A stretch of 64,000 bases of DNA, from the NCBI GenBank assembly GCA_963932465.1, contig OZ010794.1:439519502-439583501 (forward strand), in the 5' to 3' direction. This DNA comes from Maratus speciosus. Its lineage: Eukaryota; Arthropoda; Arachnida; Araneae; Salticidae. The notes beneath the pieces are model-generated. The model saw only the letters and a list, made by a program, of their open reading frames with translations, ran no database searches and was not told the origin of the DNA. This document shows positions 48,190-58,890 of this stretch, in pieces. A program made the translations under genes and the position numbers. How positions within the stretch are numbered: the first letter of the stretch is position 1; every line of letters starts with the position of its first letter.

Positions 48190-50145
48190 CTAACGTATTT
48201 GTCACGTATTGCTAGTGATAATGGATATCAGGTAAAATTAATTAACAAATTGATTCAGAGCTCCTTTGATACTTCTAAAAATATAAATAAAATTTTAATG
48301 AAGTTACAATGAAAAGGGTTGTAGCAAATTATTTCCCGGGTTTCTTTGAACATATAAAAAATCATTTAAGAAATTTTGGCTTATGTTTGATTGCGAAGCC
48401 GCCTCCGAAATTAAAGATGCTTTTAAATACTAAAATTGATCCGATTAATAGAGATGACCTCTCAGGAATTAATATGATTCCATTTATTAGGGAGGGAGGA
48501 ATCAAAAATCATTATATAGGTATAACCCAACAAAAATTCAATATCAGATGTAAAGAGCATATAGCGGACATAAAATACAATAGAGGTAATACTGCTTTAT
48601 CCCGGCTAAATCAAATAGAGAACATTAACATACTTTTTAACGAGAGTAAAATCATCTACAGGTCTAATTTTTATTTACAATTATTCATAAGAGAGTCCAT
48701 TGAAATTTATTTAAGAGGTTCAGGAGTTTGTAACGATACATTATCTTTTTGTATCCCGAATTTATGGGTTGAATGGTTGGATAAATTACGGTATCGCAAC
48801 ATAGAGGGAACACGAGCAATCGCGAATATATAGGGCGCTGTTGTGAAGATAATCGATTCAATCCTTTATATAGATTTCTTCATACCATTATGATTTCATC
48901 TCCATTCACTCTTAACTCCATGGTTCATTTCATTTAAGCCTTTTTTTTAAACAATCGGTTTATTTACTTTCATCGTATTTCTAAACTCATACTTTATCAG
49001 TATTGATATTTCTCAATATTTATTTTAATTGTTTTTTTCATAATCATTTAATTCCATGTATTATCAGCTTTCATAATTTGCATATCAAGTATTTATTTTA
49101 ATTATTTCAATCGTTGATGTTAAGAAAAAGCACTTCTACTTTAGGCGAAATAAATTTATTTTCCGCCTCTCTTCTCATTGGTCAATGGTAGTTACTCGAG
49201 ACATTTCGAGAATGTTCTACCCAATGACATTGGTATGTGTGCATGTTTACCAAATTTGGCATCCTCGCTACATTTTATTCATCCTAATAACTTCAGTTTT
49301 TTTTAATAAGCGTAATGCTATCCTGTCATTCTTTGGCGAGTTTTACATTTTGAGGTAACCCCTCTCTGGCTTATTTTCCCCTCTCAGGTGTTTAGCAGTC
49401 TTGTAGGTAGTCGGACACTGTGTAGTGGCAGAAGAGAATGATGGTTTTTTTCATGGGAAATACAGCGTGGCTTTAGCTATTTTTGCATACGTATCCTACA
49501 AAGATGAAAAGCCAGACAATGGAATGTTGAGAGAAATCGTGGTGATGCTTCCCAGCTCCAAGAAAACTTTACAGATAAGTTTTTATAAAATTATTGCATT
49601 TTGATTACTTCTTTCTTTTCATAAAAATTAACAGAATGTCTGAGCATATTTTGGCATTAAATACTATGAGGGAAGAATGTTAGAATAAATTCAAAATACC
49701 AGGATATGATGATATTCTGTGAGTGGTCAAATTAAAAAGGTTTGAAATGTCATATTAGAAAATAAACAATTTGTTTAGGACTATTTTTATTTGCATGTCA
49801 GTTTTTTCAACTGGTTATCGTTTTCCTTTTGACATTTTTAATAGTGAAGTAAAATAACTTTATAATATATAAAAACTTTAATCTTCGAACTAGTCTTAAT
49901 TTTCAGTCTAATAGCTCAGATTACTTAACATTACTCAATTCACATTTATATGACATTACAGAACCGAAGTTTCAATTAAATATATTTTTTAAACCACAAC
50001 AGACGCGTTGCATGATTACTTGTTTATTTTCGATGATTTTTTCCATTTTTCATTATGCATTTGTAATTTTCTATAATACATTCTGACGACGACTCAGAAA
50101 ATGAGTTGAAACATGTAAATAAAGAGTTTTTAATTTATTTTTAAT
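48190..50145 (+). mobile_element. Penelope-like element, second family, 5'-truncated
   Basis: A plus-strand fragment lacking the reverse transcriptase and keeping the endonuclease region plus about 1.3 kb of 3' sequence. Near its 3' end CTGACGACGACTC ... GAGTTGAAACATG resembles the terminal motif of the element at 2246-4333. Both boundaries are approximate. It is antisense to GTF2F1. Confidence 0.65.
48309..48833 (+). pseudogene. PLE GIY-YIG endonuclease domain fragment
   Basis: An open frame of 174 codons. The N-terminal part matches the linker between RT and nuclease in Penelope-like proteins (KPPPKLKMLLNTKIDPI), followed by a GIY-YIG nuclease: SGINMIP for the first motif, HYIGITQQKFNIRCKEH for the second and the Arg helix, then a C-terminal FIRESIEIYLR and PNLWVEWL. 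GIY has become GIN, which could reduce activity. The sequence is clearly different from the first element (2783-4336), so two PLE lineages have been present. The ATG lies inside the ancestral coding region and is not the native start. Confidence 0.8.
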
Positions 50146-50340
50146 GTGTTTTTATAATGTCTTTTAAGCAAATAAATATTTTAATATTATGATAGGATCT
50201 TTATTGTGATTAGATTCTTATTGTTTACCAAAATTCCACAAATGTTAATTATATTATCAAGAATATGCATACATATATTTCTCTTACGTAGCACAAACAA
50301 AAGGCTGAATTTGTAGCTTGCTATTTGGCAACAACCACAG

Positions 50341-51638
50341 TAGAGATGCAACGAATATTCGGCCTTGGCCGAATAGTACTGTAATAAATGTTTTTATATT
50401 TACACAGTATAACTTTTTAATTTGACAATTTATATTCATCATGTATAATGAAAATTTTATTTGAAATTAACTAACACTTTTTTTCCCCCATTAACTTTCA
50501 TACTGCGAATGGATTTTATCTACCCATTTTCATATAAGAGGCTAATTTAGGAATCATGTTAAAAAAATTTTATGCGGTATCAGTAAGCACAAAAAGTATC
50601 TGTAATAAGCTAACATTAAATCTATTCAAAATTGTTTTAACACAGCTAATTCATTTTTTTTTTTTTTTTTTTTTTATCATAATGGGAAGTTTAACATTTA
50701 TCCCTTGTTACATAAAAATATATTTCTTTCAATAATATTTTGAATTATACCTATAAAGAACATAAATATATGATTGATTAGATACAGATGTTTAAGATAT
50801 TTAAGTCATATGTTGCAATACTTAAGGTTTTTAGTAAAATACGCTTAAAAGTTAAATATAATTTAAGTGATTTTTTTTAAGTGTGTTACTATTTCTTATT
50901 AAATAATGAAAGAAATGTAAATACTAAATTCTTTTAATTAGTATGCATATGCGTTTATGTTTTAGATATTTTTTTCAAGAATAGCATTGTAATGTTTATA
51001 TTTGCCTTAAAAAACAGTTAAAATGTTTTCAATAAACGTAGATTGTGATGCAGAAATAATAATTCAGCATTCTCAGGTGATTGCCTATTTTTTTTTTTTT
51101 TTTTTTTCTTCCGTAAATGTTACCTGCTTTTGAAAATAATCTCTTACTATATATGGTACTTTCTGGTGCAGAAAGGTACTTTTTGGCTAATCGTGAAAGG
51201 TTTGGAAAGTCTTCCGAATTTTTCGCCCACCACTCCAAAGGACACTGTTGTCTTTTTAGCAGTGGCTGGTAAACAAAATTTCTAATTTCTTTTCCTTCTT
51301 CACATTGAGGGGCACTTTCTATAGAGGCTTCACTGCTGACAGCAAAGAAAAAAAAATAATAAAGATGAAAAAATTTTTTGTTAATTGTGAGCTTTATAAA
51401 GTCTACAATGATTTCTTTCCACTATTTTAGAGGATATTCCTTTCACCCTTTCTATCAGTGGTTTTTCTTAAGATATTAAGATTTCTTATTTTATCTGAAA
51501 GCTGAAACTTATGTTTCCTAGTACTTTTAAAATTTTTTCATTATTTTAAAATGTAACAACAACACACATATCTATTAAAATGTAACTAGACAGTACCTGA
51601 TGAGGAACTTTTGCTAAGAATTTTTTTTTTTTTTTTTT

Positions 51639-51670
<32 letters not shown>

Positions 51671-51926
51671 GGCTGAATTATATTATTGAGGCAATTTTTA
51701 GGCCGAACATAGCCGAATATTTTTTCAAAGTAAAATAATGCTTTAAAAAAATTAAAAATTTGTGTATAAATAATTTTTTAAAAGAAAACAATACATTTTA
51801 ATTGTGAAATATACAAGAATTGTGCACATAGTGCATACTATATTTTGTTTTTAGGCAAAAATAAGTTCATTATTTGGCGGCCGAATATTCGGTTATTCGG
51901 CCAAACCACTATTCGTTGCATCACTA
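50341..51926. mobile_element. hAT element with perfect 8-bp target duplication
   Basis: Termini TAGAGATGCAACGAATATTC and the complement of the right end, TAGTGATGCAACGAATAG, are flanked by AACCACAG (50333-50340 and 51927-51934) without mismatch. CCGAATATTCGG words inside the ends relate it to the elements at 16235 and 21769. It contains a minus-strand hAT transposase C-terminus and a T24-G20 homopolymer junction at about 51620-51669. Its length of 1.6 kb implies an internally deleted copy. Confidence 0.88.
51029..51350 (-). pseudogene. hAT transposase C-terminal dimerisation domain fragment
   Basis: Minus-strand frame with PLEWWAKNSEDFPNLSRLAK then KYLSAPESTIYSKRLFSKAG. This is the hallmark hAT C-terminal dimerisation block (WW ... 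FP.LS.LA..YL..P..S..SERLFS.AG). Upstream, EASIESAPQCEEGKEI and KRQQCP are open in the same frame to about 51350, where a TTTGCTGTCAG sequence could be a splice acceptor. Downstream the frame runs into a lysine run caused by a T tract and degenerates. The rest of the transposase (BED finger, RNase H-like core) is missing. The normal Ser-Glu of SERLF is Ser-Lys. Confidence 0.85.
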
Positions 51927-52199
51927 AACCACAGCAACAATTCTCAGTGGTTAATTTATGGTCATATGACCCAAGTCATTCAGCAAATCAAAATCCAGAC
52001 TGAATCTCTCTTTAACACAAACCGTTTGAGCGATGTATGAATAACAATTGTTATTGATCCATTTTACGGTGACGTGGTGAATTCAACAAATCAGCTTTTT
52101 GATCAAGATTGTATTTAGACACAGCCGAAAACGTTTTTGTTTACAGTTCATTAGTGTGATACATAGCATCTTTTTTTATAGTTATAATGATGTATATTT

Positions 52200-52658
52200 C
52201 ATGCGTTATAATGATTTATGATAGCACTCATTTTAGCTAGAGTTGATGCAAATAGTGGCAAGTGAGCAAAGCAAGATGGGATCGCATAGCGGTTCAACTA
52301 AAAATATTTTTTATTGTGTTTTCACTGAGGTTTTAAATTAATTCCATTTCCAAGGTACTCTTTCCAGTTTATTATTTTGCATTTCAAAAACTTTTTAAAT
52401 TTCATAATGTTAAAGTGATTAATAATCATTAGCAGCACCATCTGAATACACTTTTCTATAAAGTTTTCCATATATAAAAAATATTTATAAATTTAATATG
52501 TTATAATGATTTATGATAGCCCTCATTCTGGCTAGAGTTGACACAAACAGTGGTGGGCGGGTGAAGTGAGCTGGGATCGCGTAACGGTCCCAACGTGAAT
52601 TGTGTAGCAAATCACAGGTGTTGGCGAGCATTAGTAAGCAGGGGTTTGAACCCCCTAG
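52200..52658 (+). mobile_element. Helitron-like 3' end (candidate) with internal duplication
   Basis: Ends with hairpin GGGGTTTGAACCCC followed by CTAG at 52655-52658 and then T. Two related segments at about 52205-52300 and 52510-52600 share GATTTATGATAGC, GCTAGAGTTGA and TGGGATCGC(A/G)TA(G/A)CGG. The 5' terminus was not identified. The hairpin abuts the end, which is not the usual spacing. Confidence 0.35.
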
Positions 52659-53520
52659 TATATATTAATTCAAGGGTTCTGCAAATATGGTGGATGTGGA
52701 TTCAAAAATTTATCTGATATACCAGCAGACACTAAATGTTACCCTATAGTTGTAGAATGATAAATAATATACAATACATTTTTTGGTAATACTATTACAT
52801 TTATACAAAAATTCCTACATTTTTTTATCAGTGATAAGGGAATTTCAGAGAAAAGCATACAAAAATTCTTCTTTCCACTATGATTCCTGACTAATGCTGG
52901 TAGTTTCTCATGTATCAATTACAGAATTAATTCTTTCATCGGCATCTGATGGTTTTCATGAATGCCAAATATTATTTATGTCAAAAAGACCATATCTCCC
53001 CGTAAGTGGCACAAATGAATGTTTTAAGCTTCAGCACTTCCCAATTAAATTCAAAAAGAGAAACAGGCTAAAGGCGTACCATTTTCTTCAATCAGACAAT
53101 TCCACCTTTATCTCAAAAATAGCACAAACTTTATTTGAATCGGTAATATTAAGGATATATTTACAAAAACGCTAAATAGCTAATGACAGATGATAAACAA
53201 ACTGCACTGTGCACACAAAATAATATGCTATAAACTTACCTTATATAGCACTTTTTAAGTTGATAATTATAGATAAATTACTTAATAATAATGATGGAAA
53301 ATAAAATAAATAATTTGGAGTTTGGCAATAATGACATATTTAAGAATATAAACCAACCAAGTAGTTAATTTATTTTAATGCTAAAAATTCTAGCTTACGA
53401 TAACAAGGTTTGGGTTTTTAAAAGTAAAAGAAAACACAGGATGAATGATGAGCACAAGATATGTTATTCTTTTAAAAAAGCTGAAAGCAGCTAAGAAATT
53501 TTTTTTGAAATGTAAAAGTC
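52659..53520. other. Intronic DNA, no feature supported
   Basis: An open frame at 52894-53175 (plus strand) has a protein-like look but no motif and no splice context, and it is antisense to GTF2F1. I see nothing else. Confidence 0.3.
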
Positions 53521-53526
53521 ACTTAC

Positions 53527-53614
53527 CATCTTTAGAATCAGCATTCAAACGAGTTGGTGTATTGGCTCGACTACTACTGGCACTGTTATCTGAACCATTT
53601 TTCTTAGCTTGTTT
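53527..53614 (-). CDS. GTF2F1: GTF2F1 upstream exon (Ser-rich linker)
   Basis: 88-bp exon with acceptor TTACAG just right of 53614 and donor GTAAGT at 53521-53526, both on the minus strand. Encodes KQAKKNGSDNSASSSRANTP then TRLNADSKDG, equivalent to the SSRGNSRPGTP-like stretch that precedes the basic linker in vertebrate RAP74. It starts in phase 0 and ends one base into a Gly codon completed by the next exon. The remaining upstream exons (N-terminal dimerisation region and acidic middle) were not found up to 64000 and probably lie beyond the window. Confidence 0.82.
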
Positions 53615-53930
53615 CTGTAACAAATTTAAATAATTTCAGTGATAGTGATTAGCATTATTTTAAAACAAATAATATCTTTCATTTTAAAGAACTTTAAACA
53701 CTTTCACAATATACAATAAAGAGCAGAAATTGCTTTATGTGCTGTTAAATTTAACAGATAGAAAGGGCAGCCAAGACATTTTTTTACTTTCTACTATCTT
53801 TACAAGAAAAGTATTGGATTCATAAAAATTTTCAAATTCCGGTTTTCGATGGATTTACACGTTTTAGGGGTCAGAGAACCCGAAAAACATGTTTTTACAA
53901 AATGTCTGTCTGTCTGTGTGTGACACAAAT
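53615..53930. other. Upstream of the last GTF2F1 exon seen, no feature supported
   Basis: AT-rich sequence with no recognisable exon; a CTGTCTGTCTGTGTG microsatellite lies at about 53905. Confidence 0.35.
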
Positions 53931-53934
53931 TTTG

Positions 53935-54001
53935 TGGGCGCTCTATCTCAAGAACTAATGAACGGAATTAAATAAAAATTAATATTCAGTTAGTCCCTGA
54001 T
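53935..54001. repeat. Left fragment of the 145-bp tandem array
   Basis: GCTCTATCTCAAGAACTAATG-like sequence in the same orientation as the array at 58335-58890. It was separated from it by insertion of the 4.3-kb foldback element. Confidence 0.65.
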
Positions 54002-54842
54002 GGCTCATTCCACACCAAATCACCCGGGCCCATGTGCCCTTACGTCTCAGATTTTGTTCATATTTTTTTTGAGTATAGATACCTAAGAGATATGACCTCC
54101 GTAATTTTTTCAATTTTTTATCTCAAAAATTGACTTCAGGAAAAATATTTTAAATGTGCACATTTCGTGCGATTCTTCCCATCATTGTATTGGCATCAAA
54201 TTGTGTAAAATGCTGTAACTCAGTTATTTTTTGAACAATATACATGATTTTGGTATCACATTAAAGATAGTTTTTTATTCTTTCTGACTGTGCTATAATA
54301 TTTCCCAAAATATTATTATAAAAAAAATTAGGAGCCCTCAAATTGAAATTTTTGGTTTTTTAAAAGTGTCACAATAAATTTGCAATAACGGGCAAGTAAC
54401 AACAAACACATACTTTAAATTCTAGCATTAGCTCTATCTCAACATGTGTTTTAAGTTTTAAAAACATTAAAAGGGTGTTTTTTGTGGTTGTTAAATTATG
54501 TAAGCTTATTGTTCTCTGATATTTAACGGTAATTATGACTATTCAGCTGCTACTAGACATTTAAAAAAGTGTTGAATTTTAGAAACAAGGTGAAATAATT
54601 TGATATTTGGATAACATATGAATAGACCAATAAACCTATGTCAAATTATTAATTGTTTGACTACTTTATACAACAAACTTTTTAATTCATTGCACTATAC
54701 ACTCCAAACAAAATTACTTTGAATGTGAAACACTGAGTTTAGAATAAAATATCAATGTAACAGATGATGTATCATTGCATCAACATGCAAAAGAACATTT
54801 AAAATATTAAAGAATTGCAATTTAACTGTTAATACCTGTTAA

Positions 54843-55640
54843 ATGAACACTAATTTATACAAGTCAGAAATTGTACGTCAAAGTAGGTGCATTCGTACTA
54901 CAATTAATTTTATAAATATTCAGATCTTGTTGTGATAGTTGACTCTTATGCAAAAATGCAAAATCTATTACGATTCTATATATTACATTCAGTAATATGT
55001 CATAGGACTCCATTTTAAATAGGAAGTAACCATAATGGCAACCTAGAATCATTACCTATCATGGGATATCATTAAACTAATTATGCAGGACAGGATTAAT
55101 TAGAATGAAAACTTTTATTAATATCCTTTAAAATTTTGATTTGACATTCATAAAATTTAATATAACTCAACAAAATTCTGGAACGATTCTGTATATTAAA
55201 TGTCAAACTATTTGGTTGGATAATTTTTGCGCTGTTATATGAGGACAGACAGACGAATGGACTAAATGAAGGCTATAGGAGCTACGTATTTATATAATTT
55301 GACATTTCCCAATAAACCATAATGTAATAGAATACTTTTGAGTATCTCTGTAAATAAACTATTAATGCTACATACTAATACCGAACATGGAATAGTAAAT
55401 CTCAAAAACATTACCAATTACAGAGAAATCCAACTATATTAAGGCAAGTTAGAGTTCAGACAGACAGATAGATGGCCAGATGGACAGACAAACCAAATTT
55501 ATAAACGCTTAACTATGTTGGAAAGTGTCAAAAATGCATAATAGATTGAAATTTCATTTTCAGCAATTTATACGAATAGACGGAAACATACTTGAATACT
55601 TTTGTACAGCCCTGCATTTTACCTACTATCTTTATATATA
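54843..55640. repeat. Left part of the loop of the foldback element
   Basis: AT-rich, with inverted pieces of the TTACAGGG-core family at about 55310-55370 and 55595-55620 (GTACAGCCCTGCA) and a CAGACAGA-type run near 55455. No gene. Confidence 0.4.
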
Positions 55641-57075
55641 GGGGAGACCAGGGTACAGTGGACTTAAGTACACAGTAGACCACCCCTTATATTTTACTTA
55701 TTTTTAAAGCTTTTCTTTTAGACTAATTGATAACAGCACTGGATTGATTACTTATAGCCTTCAGAACACATCGTTAGCTCATAACGAACCCTTTTATCCT
55801 GACTGGTTGTTTTGAGCTCCTAAAAGTAAAATTTTTCATCATCATACTTTTCTTTATTGAGTAATTAAAGGTTATGGATAAATAAGATATAACAATTTTT
55901 TTGAAAAGATAAGACACTGGTCTTTATTTAATTAAAAAGTTTATGTGCTTAAAAGAAAACTTTAAATAATATTTTTATGAGTATGTATTGAACTTCAACA
56001 TGGGGCACAGTGGACCGCCCACTGCTGGGGTACAGTGGTCTGCAATGAATACTGCTCCTGTAATGAAGAATTTTCAAAATATTTAATAATGGCTTATTCT
56101 CTATAAATAAATAGTTTTAAAAGAGTTATTTAACTATAAAATAAAGTAAACAAAGAAAAATGACAATTTATTTAACCTACAATGCAAATGCATAGTGTAG
56201 ACATTTGGCACACTTTAAATTTCATGTTATATGTTGTTCAGATTATAATGTAGCCATCTGACGCTTTAGCTTTCTCTAAATTATGGATAACAGTTCATGT
56301 ATGATTTTAAAAATAAGTTTTCTTGTTCAACATAGCAATTTTTTTTTTTGGGGGGGGGGGGGGTGAAAGGGAGAAATTAAAATCATGCATTGTAAAGTTA
56401 ACATAGTAAGAAATATTTTGTTTTGTATTTACTGCCTTTGAAAAATATAACTGTAGCCAAGAAATAAGTAATAGATTACCTCACTGGATTGGTTAGTTAT
56501 AGCTTCAGAGCACATGGTTAGCTCATAATGAATTATTTTATCCTGACTATTTTGAGCTTCTAATAAATTTTTCATCATCATATTTGTCTAAATGTTTGCT
56601 GATTTTTTTGTACTTAATTAATAACTTATTTGCAATCACTTTTGTATCTTATATTGTTATTTTCAAAAAATAATAAATTTTTTGATAATTCTTTAGTTTT
56701 ATGTTTTTTGTTTCAAAATGCTATTTGCAAATTTGTAGTATTATATTTTGGAGGTAAAAGGGAAATAAAAAGGAATTAGATTAATTATAAGTAGATGTAT
56801 ATTGTACTTTAGACAATAACTAATAGTGGACCATTGTGCCCCAGTAGGTGGACCAGTGTACCCCGGAAGCGGGGTACACTGGTCTACTTTATGGGTGTAT
56901 ATAATTTTTTTTTTTTTTTTAAACATGTATTGGAAACTATGTTCTGCGAAAATTATGAGGCATGTAGAAAGGTTTAAAGAATATTCACAAATATTTTCAG
57001 GTAGATTGGTCTCTCCGTTAAAGAGAAAAAAAAAATGTTAACTGCAAAAGTGGACCACTGTATCCTGGTCTTCCC
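55641..57075. mobile_element. 1.4-kb TIR element with repeated GTACAGTGG words
   Basis: Inverted tips GGGGAGACCAGGGTACAGTG and GGGAAGACCAGGATACAGTG (complement of the right end), flanked by TA (55639-55640 and 57076-57077). The word GGGTACAGTGG or its complement recurs internally at about 56030, 56835, 56855 and 56870, including a palindrome GTACCCCGGAAGCGGGGTAC at about 56856-56877 (one base variant). A G run lies at 56350. Non-coding. Nested in the foldback element. Confidence 0.72.
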
Positions 57076-58334
57076 TATATACCACTGTTTAGCTAAAATT
57101 TACTTAAGACTAAAAACGATTAAAAGTACTGAAATCACACTTCCAGAGATTATCATCCATCGAAAATTATCCCAGAAAAATTTTATGCAGCTATTTATAT
57201 AGAAAAAAATAATGGATAGGGAAAGCGCAACAATGTTCTACGAATGCAAGGGATGCAAAAATTCAATTCATGCACATTTGCGGACCTTCCAAAACATTAA
57301 TATGGCCAACACCAAGCGACAGTTGTTGGATACCTTTTGAAAACATTATACGAGAAGTATCTGTGCCTTCATTAACGTCAATGTTAGACAGAACATACGT
57401 TCTGGGAAAAAAATAGTCAACAATTAATTGTGGAATCAGTTAAAAACATTTTATAAATCAGCACCCAAGAAACAGGTATTAGTAACAGTTAAAATGTAAT
57501 TCTTTAACATTTTAAATGTTCTTTTGTATGTTGATGCAATGATACATCATCTGCTACATTAATATTTTATTCTAAACTCCGTGTTTCACATTCAAAGTAA
57601 TTTTGTTTGGAGTGTACAGTGCAATGAATTAAAAGTTTCTTTTATAAAGTAGTCAAACAATTAATAATTTGACATAGATTTATTGGTCTATTCATATGTT
57701 ACCCAAATATCAAATTGTTTCACCTTGTTTCTAAAATTCAACACTTTTTTAAATGTCTAGTAGCAGCTGAATAGTCATAATCACCGTTAAATATCGGAGA
57801 AAAATAAACTTACATAATTTAACAACCACAAAAAAACCCTTTTAATATTTTCAAAACTGAAAACACATGTTGAGATAGAGCTAATGCTAGAATTTAAAGT
57901 ATGTGTTTGTTGGTACTTGCCCGTTATTTCAAATTTATTGTGACACTTTTAAAAACCAAAAATTTCAATTTGAGGGCTCCTAATTTTTTTTATAATAATT
58001 TTTTGGGAAATATTATGGCACAGTCAGAAAGAATAAAAAATTACCTTTAATTTGATACCAAAATCATGCATATTGTTCCAAAAATAACTGGGTTACAGCA
58101 TTTTACACAATTTGATGCCAACATAATGATGGGAAGAATCGCATGAAATGTGCAAATTTAAAATATTTTTTCTGAAGTCAATTTTTGAGATAAAAAATTG
58201 AAAAAATTACTGTGGTCATATCTCTTAGGTATCTATACATAAAATAAATATGAACAAAATCTGAGACATAAGGGCACATTGAATATTTTATTTTGGGTGA
58301 TTTGGCATGGAATGAGCCTGATATAAATTGATGC

Positions 58335-58890
58335 TGATTAGTTTTTGGTATAAATCACTCAACAGGTGGTGCTGCTATATAGCATTTTTCGCAATTTCCA
58401 CAATAGCTCAATCTCCAGAACTAATGCATGGATTTAAATCAAACTTCAGATTCAATTAGTCCTTGACAGGAATTGATATTTTATACATTTTGGTGTAAAT
58501 CGATCAACAGGTGGTGCTGCTAGGCTGCATTTTTTTGCGATTTTCGAAATAGCTCCATCTCAAGAACTAATGCTTGGATTTTCAACAAACTTCAGATCCA
58601 TGTATACCTTGATGTGAATTACTGCTGTTTTTGTTTTGGTGCAAATCGCTCAACAGGTGCTGCTGCTATGCTGCATTTTTCAGAATTTCCACTATAGCTC
58701 TATCTCAATAAATAATGCACGAATTTTCACCAAACTTCAGATTCAGGTATACCTTGATATCAATTAGTGCTGTTTATGTTTTGATGCAAATCACTCAATA
58801 GGTGGCGCTGCTATGCTACATTTTTCATAATTTTCGCTATAGCTTTATCTCAAGAACTAATGCAAGAATTTTCATTAAACTTCAGGATTA
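58335..58890. repeat. 145-bp tandem array
   Basis: Four units of 145-146 bp marked by CTCAACAGGTGGTGCTGCTA (starting near 58361, 58506, 58652 and 58797), then a GCATTTTTC word and CTCAAGAACTAATGC. Units are 80-90% alike by eye. No coding capacity. Confidence 0.85.

Larger units (their letters stand above)
47959..53526 (-). other. GTF2F1 intron (about 5.6 kb)
   Basis: Bounded by donor GTAAGT (minus strand, 53521-53526) and acceptor TTTAG right of 47958. Contains a plus-strand Penelope-like element, a hAT element and a Helitron-like end, all without effect on the exon frames. Confidence 0.75.
54002..58318. mobile_element. 4.3-kb foldback element, ~845-bp arms, TGAT duplication
   Basis: The left arm 54002-54842 is the reverse complement of 57471-58318 over about 845 bp, with scattered differences and small indels. 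Tips are GGCTCATTCCACACCAAATC and the complement of GATTTGGCATGGAATGAGCC. TGAT flanks both ends (53998-54001 and 58319-58322). Outside, a 145-bp tandem repeat continues in one orientation on both sides, as expected for an insertion into that array. The central 2.6 kb holds a separate TA-flanked element (55641-57075) and TTACAGGG-type repeat pieces. No transposase was recognised; superfamily unknown (4-bp duplications occur in several). Confidence 0.82.

Noticed and set aside
50083..50130. Complete hammerhead ribozyme at the PLE 3' end
   Set aside because: A CUGANGA-like and GAAA-like core with a possible stem II is seen, but stems I and III and a cleavage site could not be drawn convincingly; kept only as a speculative finding.
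52894..53175. 93-codon frame antisense to GTF2F1
   Set aside because: No motif, no splice or promoter context, and ordinary length for chance in this composition.
57255..57402. Extra minus-strand exon after a strong TTTTTTCCCAG acceptor
   Set aside because: The frame (TYVLSNIDVNEGTDTS...) matches nothing in GTF2F1, has no good donor, and sits inside the loop of the foldback element.
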